Of a stretch of 64,000 nt of DNA, positions 41,381 to 56,300 are shown in pieces. The notes under the pieces were generated by a model. That model was not told the origin of the DNA. It searched no databases and saw only the letters and a program-made list of their open reading frames with translations. Made by a program: the position numbers and the translations under genes. Source of the stretch: Tieghemiomyces parasiticus. Its lineage: Eukaryota; Kickxellomycota; Dimargaritomycetes; Dimargaritales; Dimargaritaceae. The DNA is taken from contig JANBPT010000156.1 in NCBI GenBank assembly GCA_027575765.1, positions 1-64,000 of the forward strand, written 5' to 3'. The stretch's first letter is position 1. The number at the start of each line of letters is the position of its first letter.

Positions 41381-44300
41381 ATGTTGACTACTCACGACCC
41401 TCATCGTCCCTCTCCTGCTAATAATGGAGCCAGCCCGCCCCCGACCACCGTCGTTCCTCTGACCAAGTCCACATGCCCCGAACCGGGATACGACCAAGTC
41501 TCGGCAGGGACACCTCTGCAAACCGACTTCGATACCGCCACGCTATGTCAGGTGGCCTGGGGTATCCTCCTGACCCGCTACACCAGATCGGAAGTGGTTG
41601 TTTACGGCCACGCCCAAGGTTCAGGTCCATCCTTTGACCCCAAAGTTACGACCAAGAACCTCGCCGTGCGTACTTTACGTCTCGACCCCAACACCAAACT
41701 CGCTTCGGTCTTTGGAACCTCCGTTTCTACCCCTGACCACCCTTTGCGTCACCATGAATGGTCCCTGCCGGCCGACTTTAAAGGCCAGCTCGCTAGTGTC
41801 ATGGTTACGTACACCCTCCCCTTGGCCACCCAGTCCTTGGTGGATAGTTCATCGGCGCTCGACCTCAACCTCCAATCCAGCGGGGACCTCAAGGAAGACG
41901 CCCTCAATACTTTGGCAGAAATGACCCAAGCCACCATTGTCGTCTCCTGTCAGGTGGTCGCAGGCATCCTTGTGGCCCGCTTAGCCTTTGCCCGCACGCA
42001 GGTGGCTAAGGTGGCAGTAGAAGAGCTTGGAGAGCAATTCTGTACAGTGGCTCGTTCCTTGGTTGAAGCAGGAAGAATTCCCGATATGGCGACCACTTTA
42101 ACCATCGCCGATGTGGCCTGGGTAGATGGCATCGAGCGCAAGCGCCTCCTGCAGTTCGCCGGCACCATCAGTCACCCTGACGCAGCCAATACCCCGGTCC
42201 ACCTCCTAGTCGGTGAATGGGCGAGCAGGACTCCCGACGGTATCGCTCTGGACCACGAGGGCCGCACCGTCACCTACGCCGAGTTTGACCGGATGACCTC
42301 AGCCCTGGCCCAGATGCTAGCCCGCGACCATGGCGCCCAGCCCGAGGTCCGTATCGCCCTCCTCCTGCCCAAGTCCATCGAGTTTGTTATAGCCCTGTTC
42401 GCTGTACTCAAGTCTGGCGCCGCCTACGTGCCCATTGACCCGGAGTACCCCGAAGAGCGTATCCGCTACATCATCCAAGATAGCGCGGCTACGCTAATCC
42501 TGACTACTTCTACAACCCAGGCTCTTCTAGGGGACTTCACGTGTCCCACGCTGCAAGTCGACGACCAGACTCAATCTATTGCAGCCACGAATGGGGCCGG
42601 TGCACCGTCTGTTGCCCATCGCCCACAGTCCACTGACTTGGCCTACATTGTGTACACCTCGGGTACCACAGGGCAACCCAAGGGTGTTATGGTCGAGCAC
42701 GGCAATCTGGCTAATTTTGCTACCGATCTGACCTATGCAGACGACTATGGACCTGGCAAGCGTGACCTACTAGTCCTCTCACTGGGCTTCGACGGTATCC
42801 TATGGAGTCTCCTCAGGACTCTTTGCCAAGGTGGGGCAGTGGTCATTCCCGGTGCCGACTTACTGGCTGACCTTCAGAGTGTGCACTCGGCTATCGTCAC
42901 GCCGTCGTTTGCCACCCGCTTGAACCCTGGTCAGTATCCGCAGCTAGCGTTTCTGGTCTTGGCCGGTGAGCACGTCACTGCTGACCTCCATGCCAAATGG
43001 CGTGGCCACTGCAAGTTGGTCAACGTCTACGGTCCCACCGAAACTACGGTGACGTCCAATACCCTAGTTCTCGCTGCTCCTAACTACATCTCGGTCGGTC
43101 CGCCCAGTGCTAACTACTTATGCTACATTGTGGACGACAGCATGCGGTTAGTGCCCGTGGGTGCCCCGGGCCAGCTTCTGATCGGTGGTTTGAGCGTTGC
43201 CCGTGGTTACTGCAACCTGTCGGACCTCACCGCCCAGAAGTTCATTGCTAATCCGTTCGGTCCCGGTCGCGTGTATTTGACGGGTGACCGAGCCCGTTGG
43301 CTGTCCAATGGCCACGTCGACCTGCTGGGTCGCATGGACCACCAGATCAAACTCCGGGGCTTCCGTATCGAACTCGAGGAGGTCGAGGCTGCCGCCACCA
43401 GCTTTCCCGCCGTTCAGCTCGCCGTGGCTTCAGTTCAAAGTAACTGTCTGGCCCTGTTTGTGGAACCCCAGTCGGTGGACACCGTGGCCTTGCTTGACCA
43501 CCTCCGCAGCCGTTTGGCCAGGTTTATGGTACCCGATCAAGTCATCCCGGTGGCCCGCCTCTCGCTGACCGCTAACGGTAAGGTCGACCGCAAGGCCTTA
43601 CCGACCGCTACTGAGTCCCTCCCGGAGATCGTCCCCGCTCAATCCCAAAGCCTCACTGACTTGGAACTGCGCCTGCGTGAGGCCTGGGCCCAGATCCTGC
43701 AGCTCCCTGGTGACCATATTAGGGCAACTGACGACTTCTTTCGTATCGGTGGCGACTCCATCTCGGCTATCCTGCTCGTATCAAAATGCCGGCAGCTCGG
43801 GTATAAGGCCACTGTGCCACTCATCTACGAATGCCGCCAGCTCCGCGCCTTGGCTGCCCGACTGACCCCGCTGGCCACGGCGGCCTCCGAGGAAAATCAG
43901 CACCAGGTCCAGGGCTGTGCCGACCTGACCCCGATTCAGCGCTGGTTCTATGGTCTGCCGTTCCGCAACCCCCACCACTTCAACCAGTCCTTCACCCTGC
44001 GTGTGGATCAGTCGGTTACCCTCGGGCAGATTGGCCGCGCTCTTGTCCACCTGGCAAACCACCATGATATCCTACGTGCTCGGTTCCATCTAAACGACGA
44101 AGGTGCTTGGAGGCAGTACATTCCAACTACCGAGGCCATCCCCGGCAATATCCCTGTGACCGAGGCCACTGTAAACGAGGTGGATTATGCCGACTTCATT
44201 TTGAAGGTCCAGTCTAGCCTGCACCTCACGAACGGCCCTGTCATGGCAGCCTGCCTGATCCACACTGGCGCAGAGTCCGAGCCAGCCCGTCTGTTCTTGA

Positions 44301-47300
44301 CCATCCACCACGCCCTGGTTGACCTGGTCTCCTGGCGCGTCCTGATCGAGGACCTGCAGACCCTGCTCACCGGGGGTCAGCTGCCGCCCAAGACCCTGTC
44401 CTTCCAGACCTGGTGCAGCCAGTTGGATGACTACGCCCGGACCCTCACTGCCGATGCCTGGCCCGTGCAGAGCATGACGGTGGATAACCGCCAACTCCTG
44501 CCTCCCCCAGAGGTCCTTGACCCAGTGCCCACCGCGGCCCGCCTGTCCATATCCCACGAATTCGACCAGGAGTTCACCACCCGGCTCCTGCTGCAGTTGG
44601 CGCCACAATGGCGTGTCACCCCGCGCGACTTGCTCCTGGCCACCTTTGCCCGGGCCTACTGCCAGGCGTTGGGTACCACCCAGGTCTCCTTTGTCATGGA
44701 GGGCCACGGCCGGGAGCCCTGGTCGGACGCCATGGATGTGAGTCGCACCGTAGGCTGGTTCACCGCCCTGTACCCCTTGGTCCTGGACGTACCCCTGGGC
44801 AGCTCGGTCCTGGCCACTCTGCATCACACCAAGGAGGCGATGCAGCAGATCCCCGTGCGTGGTTTCCCCTACAGCCTACTCCGCCACATGCCGGGGGTGG
44901 ACCCAGCTGAGCGTGCCAAGCTCCTGGCCAAAACCCCCGAGCACTTCGACGTCCAATTCAACTACTTCGGTCGGTTCGGCAATGCGGGCGCAGGTGGCGC
45001 AGACAGTGGTGCGGTTAGTATCGAGTGGGATGACCGCTTCGGCCTGCACGACTTTGCCCCCGACGAACACGTCATCTTCGACATCAACCCCATGCCCCTC
45101 GTCAACCAGGACCGGCTGCGCCTGGTCATGGAGTACAATCCGCGGGTGTATGGGACCCAATGGGCTGAGCAACTGATCAACCTGTGGCGTCAAGACCTCG
45201 AGCACCTGGCTGCCACCCCAACGGCTTCCGTCCAGCCGCTTCTCACTCGATTCGATGCGCCGCTACTCCAGCCCACCGCCCAGGAATTCGACACCCTTCT
45301 GGCCGACCTGGAGGAACGCGGCATGGCTGCTTCCGACGTAGCGGATATCCTTCCCTGTACCCCCATGCAAGGCGGTCTGCTCGTTGCTACGCTGCAAGAT
45401 CCATCGGCCTACTTGGTCCAGGCCGCCATTTCCCTGTCTGGCGAAGTAGTCCTCAGCCGGATCCAGCAAGCTTGGGTAAACTTAACACAGCGCCACAGCG
45501 TCCTACGCACCGTCTTCATTCCGACCGTCGCACCGCGTGGCAACGGACTTGCCCAGGTCGTTCTACACCGCGCACCGCTGGCCTGGAGTCTAGCCGAGGC
45601 ACCCCTGCCTTCTCTGACCGACTTTTTCAACGAGAACCGTGCCCTGGGCTTCGACATGACCAGGCCCATGGCCCGGGTTGATGTGTTTCCTAGCAAGCTT
45701 TCCAATGAATACCTGCTGGTCCTGGCCATCCACCACGCCCTGGTCGACGGCTGGTCGATCCCGCTGCTGCTGCGTGACCTGGGCCAGCTGTACGCCTCTC
45801 CGGACATGCCAGGCCAACTGGCCTCACCTTCATTTAGCACTGTGGTCGAACAGGTGGCCAACCAGGACCAAGACGAGGCGCGTGCGTTCTGGGCTGAGTA
45901 TTTGCGCGGTGTTCAGCCCACGCCAGCACCCATGCTTAGTACGGAGCTCATGGGTGAACATGGCTTTGCCGAGTACCACTGTACCCTCAACGTCGATAAG
46001 TCACACTTACACAACGCCGCCCAGCAATTCGGCGTGACCCTCTCGACCCTCCTCAAGGCCGCCTACGCCCTCGTCTTGGCCCAGTACCTGAACCGGGACA
46101 ACCTCGTCATTGGCTTTGTGGTGTCAGGTCGTAACCTGGACGTGGCGGATATTGACACCGTCGTCGGTCCCTGCCTCAACACCGTCCCGTTGCGGTTCCG
46201 CCTGACGGACCAACCCGTCGGCCAATGGCTCCAGCAGCTCCAGGCCGACGCTACCGAGATGATCCCCTTCGAGCACACCAGCCTTGCCAAGGTCAAGGCC
46301 TGGTGCAGTCCAATCATGGCCTCCCCTCTATTTCATGTGCTCGGTGGCTTCGAGAACTTCCCCCAGGGTTCACACCAGGCCGGGGACATTCACGTAGAAC
46401 TGGTACGGGTGCACGAGTTTACCGAGTACCCGCTCACCCTTGATTTCGTCGATGGGCCGCATGCCGTCGGCGTCAAGTGCTTCTACGGGCGCATGTTTTG
46501 CAGTGAGGCCAGCATTATTCAACTGGTACAGCAGGTCAGCTCCGTGCTAGCCAAGCTCACGAGAGCGACTGCGGATACCACGGTCACCCAGGTTTCCCAT
46601 TCGCTTCCTAATCCGACCCAGAGCTGTCCAGGGCGACTGATTACGGCGGACGGAGTCCAGCTGCCTCTCGCTGTCCTAGACCACTACCTGGCCAAACAAG
46701 GACTGCCCGCGCCCTATTCCGTCAGCATCCACGGCGGTCGCATCGTAACTCGTGTCTCAGCACCCGAGACTGCGCGTGAGTCATTCCGACCTCTACTGGC
46801 CGGTGTGAACCTCCCTGCCGACCTTGTGCCTGCCGCTTTTATCTCGCTTGAGGCTTACCCGCACTTGTCCGGTGCCAGTGAGGGTTCCGTTGCTCGGCTA
46901 GGTGAGGCATACCTCAGTGTGTCGGACACCGAGAACCAGGGGTCGTCCTTAGACACAGTGGGTAGGTGGCTCGCCGTGACCTGTACCGACCTGCTCCTGG
47001 GCACCGGAGATGGGATGCCTGATGGTGAAAGTATCTGGGTGTCTTTACTGGCTAGACCCGTTCTGTTCCTCCAGCTGGAGCACCGCATCAGCCAACGTTT
47101 CGGGGTCACTCTTGACACGCGGAACGTCCTGGCCTGCGATGATTTGGCTTCCTTGACACTGGTGATCCAACGTTCCAGCCCTTCACTATCGCCTATTCGT
47201 ACGCCAGAAGTCCCATCGAACGAGCCCAAGTCTGAGTTGATCCGCCCGATGAAGGCGACACCTTACCAGGCCCAGGTGTGGCTCGCCTGTCAACTCTCGC

Positions 47301-50300
47301 AGGACCCTGGTCAGTTCTACCACCAAGCCAAGCTTAGCATTCCCCGCCAGCTCACCCATTCGGACGTCCAGTGGGTCCTCAACCGGTTCCTAAGCCAAGT
47401 TGACTGGCTGCGCACCGTGGTCCGTAAGGAGGAAGGCCAGCTCGTAGCCTGTCTACTCTCTCCGAAGCGACTGTCGTCAGCTACCCAGGCCACCGTCGGT
47501 TCCCAGTCCCTGCGTAGGGATGGCCTCGAAGCAGCTGGTAAAGTCCTGGTCAGCATGGATATGTTGGCCGTTCTCTACCATCCGGAATCACCCAGTCTTG
47601 TGGTCCGTATGCACCAGATCTTGGCACCTGAAATGTTATTCCATCTGCTTACCGAGGAGCTGCAACTGGCCTTCAGAGCGAAACATGACTGCAAGGTGTT
47701 CAACGTTAGCCCCTCGCTCGCCATGGGACACACAACTACCGTCGGCCGACTTCCATCGGATAGGTCGATCCGTGCTTACTGGACGGAAACAATGGCCGAA
47801 GCCTCTGCGGATCTGAAACTACTGATCGACCGTCCTCGCGCCCGCGTGCCCACGTTTAACTCAGCCTGCCTTCGGTTAGGCCTGGACCAGGGAGTCATCA
47901 GCGGATTTTCTTGCCTCACTGACGTTAACCCTGTCGCACCGCTTAGGCATTGGACGGCCATGGTGGGGTCCTATCTTGGAAGGATCTGTGGTACTGACAA
48001 CGTCCTGGTCGATGTGCTACTAAACCACGGCGTATGTCGTAGAGAAACTTATACTGTTTCCCTAGGTCACCTGGCTTGTCCGGTGCGAGTCCCAGGTGCG
48101 GCAAGTGCGTCCAGTCTAGATGACCTTAGCGCTGCCCTTTCGCAACAGCTGCAGCGCTCCGTGGACCACTTGACCCCAGACTACGACCCGTACGCTGGTC
48201 TTCCCCGCCCGCCGGCCCACCCGCTCTGGCATCCAGTCCGTGTGGGTATCGCAGTCGACCTTGTTGAATGGGATGCTGAGGCCCAGTCCTACCCTGCCCT
48301 CTGGCATGACATCATCTTCCGAATCAGTCTTTCCGGTCCCAGCCCCGGCATGACCCTCCAGTACAACCCGGACCTTTTCGATTCGGCCACCGTCGAACGC
48401 CTGGGGGCCAACCTGCTCTACTATTGTCAGGTCGCTGTCACCAGCTCCCTGCCTCTGACCGCAGTCCCTTTAGTATGTCCGGCGGAGGAGCACCTTCTAC
48501 TAGAAAAGTTTGGCCGGAGTCCCAGCGAGTACGACCCTTCTGATTTCAGCACTAGTGTCATCACCATAATCCGCGACAGCGTCCAGCGCAGCCCTCACAC
48601 GGTGGCCCTCGAGTCCCAGTTGGAGACTGTGAACTACACTGAAATGGACGCCCGAGTCAACAGTTTGGCGTGGGCCCTTCAGCACCACGGAATCCGAGTG
48701 CAGGACCGGGTGGCAGTAATGGTAGAGAGCCGTTCAGCCACCGTCATGGCCATGCTGGCCCTCTGGCTACTCCGGGCCGTCTACGTCTCTGTCGACCGTT
48801 CCCTACCCGAAGAGCGGCAGCGCTACATGGTTGAGACTGCCCAGTGTACCCACGTCCTGAACCTAACCGACGCCGACGTGAGCTGGACGGAGGCCCTACC
48901 CGGGCTGACCCTTCTATGGTCCAATGTTAATTCCAACCCGGAACCTTTCCCCCACGATCTCCAGCCCGAAGACCTGGCCTATATTATCTTTACTTCGGGG
49001 ACAACTGGGCAACCCAAGGGCGTAATGGTCCAGCACGCCAGTCTGACCAACCTCCTACTGGCACCTGCGGCGGTTGTCAGCCCCGCATCCGGGTCACGCT
49101 TCCTTCAAGCGATGGCGGTGGGCTTTGATGGGTTTATCCTGACGGCATTGTCCCCATTATCCAACTCGTCTACGGTGGTCTTCAGCGACGGTGACATTCC
49201 GACTGCTTTGGCAACGGTTGAGACGGCCTTGCTGACGCCCACCGTGTTGGGAGCACTCAACCCCCACCGCTATCCCAATCTCACCCGGATCAGCTGTGCT
49301 GGCGAAGCGCTGCCCGCCGAAGTGGCCACGATATGGGGATCGCAATGCGAAGTGTGGAATATGTACGGTCCTGCTGAAGTAACTGTGTGCAGCCACAGCG
49401 GGCTTGTTCAGCCAAGTGGACCCCTCACCATTGGGCGGCCCATCGCTGGTAGCGAATGCTACATTGTAGACGGGTACGACCAGCTCGTGCCTATAGGCAT
49501 GGTCGGCGAGATCTGTGTCGGTGGTCTGGGGGTCAGCACCGGCTACGTTAACCGCCCTGACCTCAACACGATCAAGTTTGTCAGCCTGCCTTACTCCGCA
49601 GGCCCCATCTACCGCACTGGTGACCTTGGTCGCTGGCTGCCTAACGGTGAAGTGGAGTGTCTGGGTCGCCGTGACGACCAGGTCAAGCTGCGCGGATTCC
49701 GTATCGAACTGGCCGAGGTGCGAGGAGCCCTCCTCAGCCTGGATGGGGTAGCGGAAGCGTATGTCCTCGTCAATGAGCGTAGCCTGGTTGCTTTTGTGTG
49801 CCCGAGCAGGTTGGACGAGACGTCGGTATTAGCGTCACTCCGTGAGGCTTTGCCAACCTATATGGTACCCAGTCACGTTCTTGGCCTCGACCACATCCCA
49901 GTAACTGTCAACGGCAAGGTCGATCAACGGGCCCTGATATCGCTGTTTTCCGAACACGCACGGACGTCCCTGTCGACAGGAGGTCACGAACCAGGCGCGC
50001 TGGCCCAATCCGATGAGGCGCAGGTTTTATGGGCCGCGGTGGCCGATACGTTAGGTTTGGCCCACATCCCGGTGGCCAACCACCTTCCGTTCTTGAAGCT
50101 TGGGGGTGATTCAATCTCAGCCATCCAGGTCTCAGCGCGGTGCCGACAGTTAGGCTACCGGCTCCCCGTTCCCATACTGCTTAAGAGCCAGCCTCTTTCC
50201 ACTGCGGCAGCCGCAATGGAACGCCTTGTCCGGTCCACGACTTCTGAGTTGGTACCTATTCCTTACGGAGTTTCGTTCCCTTTGACCCCGATCCAGCACT

Positions 50301-53300
50301 GGTTCTTTGCCCAGGAGTTCCGTAACCTTAGCCACTTCAACCAGTCGTTCTTGCTCGAGCTCTCTCGCCCTGTCTCCCGTGACACGCTTGGCCGGGCCTT
50401 GCTCCGTGTGGTCAATCACCACGCTGTGCTGCGCAGTCAGTTCCGCCGTGACCCTACTGGAAAATGGTCCCAAACGATTCCGTATCCCTTTACCACCCTG
50501 TCCAGCCAGGTCCACGAGGTTACCTGTGTCGAATCCGAGCTATCCCAATGCTGTTACCGAGTGCAGCAGTCCATAGACATTCACCAGGGCCACAACGTCG
50601 CCGCCGCACTGGTCCACCTGGCTGCTCCCGAAGACGGCCGTCGTTCATCATCAACCCTGCTCTTCCTGACCATACACCACCTGGTCGTGGACCTCGTGTC
50701 CTGGTCCATCCTCCTGGAAGACCTGACTTTACTGCTAGACGGCCTTACACCCCTGCCGCCCTCCTTACCCTTCGCCAACTGGGCCTCGGAGCTCGACCGC
50801 TGGCGTCGGGAACGAAGTGTGGCCCACTTGGTCCCAGAGCCCGTTTTGGTCTGCCCGTCGCCACTCTCGCTTTGTGCACTGACAGAACTACCGGCCAACA
50901 CGGCTGGGAATGAGGTCACCCACACCGTTCAGATTCCAACTGATGTTGCTGAGGCACTTATCCAGGTCGCCGGGAATTCATTCCGCCTCGACGAGCTCCT
51001 CCTGGCCGCCCTCTGTGGGGCGTTGGCCGTGGTGACCCACTCTCCCACCACTACCGTGCATACGGAATCCCACGGCCGCCACCCCTGGCACGAGGGCATG
51101 GATCTGAGTCGCACGGTGGGCTGGTTTACCACTATCCTGCCCGTCACGGTGACTAATGCTTCGTCGGCTAGTTTGAGCGATCATCTCCGCCAAATTAAGC
51201 ACACCCGGCGGAGTCTACGATACCACGGCCTAGAAACCGACTGGCCGAAGGCACCACTTGATCCAAGCTCTCAGACGACTGCCGCCTACAACCCTATGGA
51301 GGTCGTGTTTAACTTCCTGGGCCGAACAACCGACGACCGTGCCCTCACCTGCCATGGGAAGGCGCCCTGGATCGTCCGCCACGATCTCCTCCCTCTAATC
51401 CCCATCGGTGGTGATGAGGAGCTGCGCCCGCAGGTACTGGAGGTCCTCGGACGGCAAACCAGTACCGGCCTAGAACTAACAGTCAACTACTGCCCGCAGG
51501 TCGTCCCAACGGCTGCCGTGGCGGCCCTGGGTGACGAGGTACGCAAGTATTTGGCTAAAATAGCGACCCTGAACCTTGCTGGTCTGTGGGTGCCGTCAGA
51601 CTTCCCTTTGCTCGAGGCCAGTCAGGGTGACATGGCCAAGATCGTCGCCGATCTCCCCACCCTGGGATTCACCGTTGCCGAGGTGGAGAATTTGTACCCC
51701 ATGACGCCCATGCAGCAGGGACTCTGGACGGCCACCGCCAAGGACCCCACCGAATACCTTCTCCAGTTCGCCATGACCATCGACGGTGTCAGCGACAGCG
51801 ACGTCCTCCTCCACGCCCTCGAGGCAGTCGTTGCCCGCCACGCCATCCTGCGCACCGTCTTTCTCACCTCCTTCAGCAACGCCCGGAGCAATGGCATCCA
51901 GGTGGTGACAAGGCGGCCTCGATTCGGCTGGCGAGCAATTGGGTGCTGGTCAGAAGCTGGCGTACAGGACGAGGAGGATTACCTATGCAGTGACAAGGCC
52001 CTGGGCTTCACCCTAGACCAACCGCTACTCCGCTGCTGTGTTGCACCGGCCACCCAGGCTAGCACTCGCTTAATCATGACGATTCACCACGCGCTGATCG
52101 ATGGGTGGTCGTTTGGCATCTTTACACAGGAACTGCGCCACTTCCTCTCGCCTGGCCCGTCGGCCAGTTTATCTCCCGCGGTAGAATTTTCCGCTTACGT
52201 GGAGCACATCGGGAACCTGGATGATACGGAGGCACGGACCGTTTGGGAGGACTACTTGCGAGGTATCGAGCAACCGACGACGCTGCTTTTGCCGAAAGCA
52301 CCCACGCCATCGTCAATGAAAACCGAGTACCATATTGTGATCTACAATGATGCGGCCCACCTCCAAACCCTGGTTCAAGACTGCGGGCTGACCGTGTACA
52401 CTCTGCTCAAGGCCGCCTGGGCCTACCTCCTCCACCGCTACACCGGCCTATCCGACATCGTGTTTGGCAATACAGTGTCGGGTCGTGCCCTGGACTTGCT
52501 TGGTGTCGACGGCGTTGTAGGTTGCCTGATCAACACCGTACCGTGTCGTGTATCAATAGGAACGGACATGAAACTTAAGGACTTTCTCCAGGGCATCAAC
52601 GCGCAAAGCCAACGACTGGTCGCCGTGGAGCACTGCCATCTTGCTGATCTGAACCGCTGGGTGGCGGGCGACCTTCGAGTCACTGACATGTTCAACACGA
52701 TGCTGGTCTATGAAAACTACCCCAATACTGGCATAGACAGCGACGATCAGGCAGTGACGTTTTCAGACCTTAAGGCAGTCGAATCTACTGAGTATGCGCT
52801 GACGGGAATGGCACAGATCGAGCACGGCCAGCTGACAGCCGTTCTCAACTGGAGCACGAGTGACTTTGCCCAGCCCTACATTGAGGCATTAGGTCGTCAC
52901 TTACGGTCTACTCTACGTCAGATGGCGGATATTCTTCAGCAGAACAGCGGCTCGTCTACTTTGGCTGACCTGAACCTGCCCTCCCCAGCTGACCTCCAGG
53001 ACCTTACGATTGACATGGCGCGTCCTACTAAGCCTATCGACTTCCACATTTGCGTTCCCGCACTGTTCACTAAGCAAGCTGAACGAACCCCTGACCACCC
53101 TGCCGTCGAATATGACGACCCAGCCTCGGGTACCATCAGCTGGACCTACCGGGAGCTCCTGGAGAAGTCCAGGATCATCGCCCGCCATCTCCTCGCCCAG
53201 GAAGTCCAGCGAGAAGATCCGGTTGGCTTACTCATTGACCGTCTGCCTAGTACGGCTGCCGCTATGTTGGGCGTACACTTGGCAGGTGCTACCTTTGTGC

Positions 53301-56300
53301 CCTTAGATGCTAACCTGCCCCTCGACCGCCTGCAGTTCATTACCCGTGACTGCGGAATCCAACGTATCCTGTACAATATTGGCGACGTGGAGAAGGTGGT
53401 AGCCATTCGCCATGGCACAGGGGTAGCCACGGACTTCATCGACACCTTACTGATTAACGACAGTAGTAAATCGACGGACCTTGGGCTTCCCATCGTCCAG
53501 CCCACCGACTTGTCCCATATCCTCTACACGTCTGGCACGACAGGGCAGCCTAAGGGTGTCCAACTGGAACACCGTGTCATGGCCAACTTCGTCCAGCAGT
53601 CGCCGGAGGTCATTGCCATCCGATCGGGAATGCGGGTGATGCAGAATATGGCCCTCACCTTCGACTGCTGCCTCGTTGAGATCCTGGCCACCGTGTGCAT
53701 CGGTTCTACGGTCGTACTGCGCAACGACCTCCTGGACACGTTGCCCAAGGTTGACGTCCTTATGGCCACACCCTCCGTCCTGGCCACTCTCGACCCGACC
53801 AAGTATCCCAACCTTCGCCATGTGATTACCGCTGGGGAGGCCCTGCCTCGTCCTCTTGCCGAGCGCTGGTCAAGTCACTGTTCCGTCACCAACATGTATG
53901 GCCCCACGGAGTGTTTTGTATGCCACGCCGTCCAGTTCAGCCCTGGCGGCCCTGTCACCATCGGCCGCCCGCTTCCCAACACTGAGTGCTACATCCTGGA
54001 CCACAAGCTACGCTCTGTACCGGTCGGCGTGCCTGGAGAGATTTTCGTCGGCGGTATCTGCGTCACCCGTGGCTATGTGAACCGCCCCGATCTTAATTCT
54101 AAGGCCCTCCTTCCCAATCCGTACAGTGGAAGAGGTTACCTGTACCGTACGGGCGATGTGGGCCGCTGGCTCCTGGACGGGACGGTGGAGTACTTTGCCC
54201 GCAGTGACGATCAGGTCAAGGTTCGTGGCCATCGTGTAGAGCCACAGGAGATCGAGGCTGTCCTGGGTCAGTACTTAGAAGTCAGCTCGGTCGCAGTGGT
54301 TATTGCATCTGGAAAACTGTATGCGTTTGTTTGTCCTGACACCATTTCTCTATCGAGCCTGAGGGCGCACGCGGTGGCTCACCTTCCGCCATACATGGTA
54401 CCTAGTGCCTTCTTCCCGCTAACTGAACTGCCGCGGAACACGAACGGCAAGACCGACAAACGTCAACTGCTTAGCCTATTGCCCTCTATGGTTAGCCACA
54501 CATCCGGCCGACTGGTGACTGCGCCGGAGAACGAGGTACAGCTCCTAATCGTCGACACCATGGCCCAGGTTCTTAACATGTCAGCCTCCCAGATCGATAT
54601 CCACGACTCCTTTTTCCAACTAGGTGGCGACTCCATCTCGGCCATCCGGCTCTCCTCACTGTGCCGTGACCATGGCATCCATGTCAGTATCGCGCAGATA
54701 TTCCAGTACGGCACCCCTGCGGCGCTTGCTGGTATCATTGACTATGATAGCTCGCCCTCGACCACGATGGCCTACCGGCCGTTTGATCTCGTTGCTTACT
54801 CTAGGGTGGTTATGGAGGAACTGACAGCTGAGGTTGCGACAAGCTTGAGGGTTGAGACTGAGGCCGTCGAGGATATCTTGCCCGTGTCCAGCCTGCAGCA
54901 GGGGTTTCTCGTCAGTACGCTCAAAGACCCCAGCGCCTACATGGTGCAGATGACTTACGATCTGACGGGCCCGCTTGACGAGGCCAAACTGCACCAGAGC
55001 TGGTCGCAGGTCGTTCGATCCTACCAAATCCTGCGTACCAAGTTCCTTGTCCCCGCCGACCAGTCGCAGCACGCCTTCCTCCAGGTGGTACTCCGTGACA
55101 CTGATTTCGAGTGGACCTACCATGGCCAGCCCCTGGCAAGCCTTGACCAGGCCGAGCACCACCACCTTGCCACCGACCGGGCGCGCGGCTTCACCCTGAC
55201 TGGTCCGCTGCTTCGCTTTGCCATCTACCGCGGTCCGGCTAATAGTCACCTGTTCTGCACCACGTTCCATCACGCCTTGCTCGACGCTTGGTCGGAAAGT
55301 ACTATTATTGCCGAATCCCTGGAGTATTACCACGGTGTGAAGACCCAACCACGGCCCCAATACCATGAATTTATCCGGCATCTGACCCATATTGACCAGG
55401 AAGGCATGGCAGCTTTCTGGAGGGATAATCTGGATGGAGTCAAGCTGCACCCCACCATACAGTTCCCCAGAGAGTCCAACGCCTCGCCAACTGAGCACGG
55501 CGAGATTCGTCACTCCGTGTCCATCAGCCTCCTCGCCACCAAACAGTTCTGCCGTGGGATGGGGCTGACCGTAAACTCCCTACTTCGCGCCGTCTGGGCC
55601 CTAACATTAGCACGGTATCTTGGCGAGAATGAGGAGGTTACGTTGGGTGTACTCGTGTCGGGTCGCAACGTGCCCGTCCCTGGCATCGAAGGTATGGTGG
55701 GTATGTGCATTAATTCTCTACCCCTACGCGTGAGAGTTGACCGCAACCATACCATCACCGATTTCCTCCGTCAAGTTAATGCTGACTCGGGGGCCCTCAC
55801 CGCGTACGAGCAATGTAGTCTAGTCGATATCAAGCGGTGGGCTAAGTTGGATGCTGATAGTGACCTGTTCAACTCTCTCCTAGTCTACGACAACTACGAG
55901 ACCACGACCTCCGCCTGTACCGACCAGATCAACTACATCCCTCGTTCCGGACAGAACTTTACAGAGTATGCGTACTCTGCCAATTTCTACGACCAGGATA
56001 ATACGTTGATGCTGAACCTGAGTTACCAGACCCGATACTGCAACCCGAGCTACGCCTACTATCTAGTCCACTTCATCGACCATTGCTTAGCTGCCATTGT
56101 CTCTGACCATACTGAACAACTTGGTAACATCCTGACCCTGCCGGCAGCAGAGCAGGCGCTTATCCGCCAGTGGTCCGACGGCATCACCATCGACTTCCCG
56201 CAGAAGGACTGGCTGGCCCACCAGTTCTTCACCCAGCATTTGGCCACTCGTGCTGATGCCATTGCCCTGGAGTCCGCCACCGACCGGTTCACCTACACCG

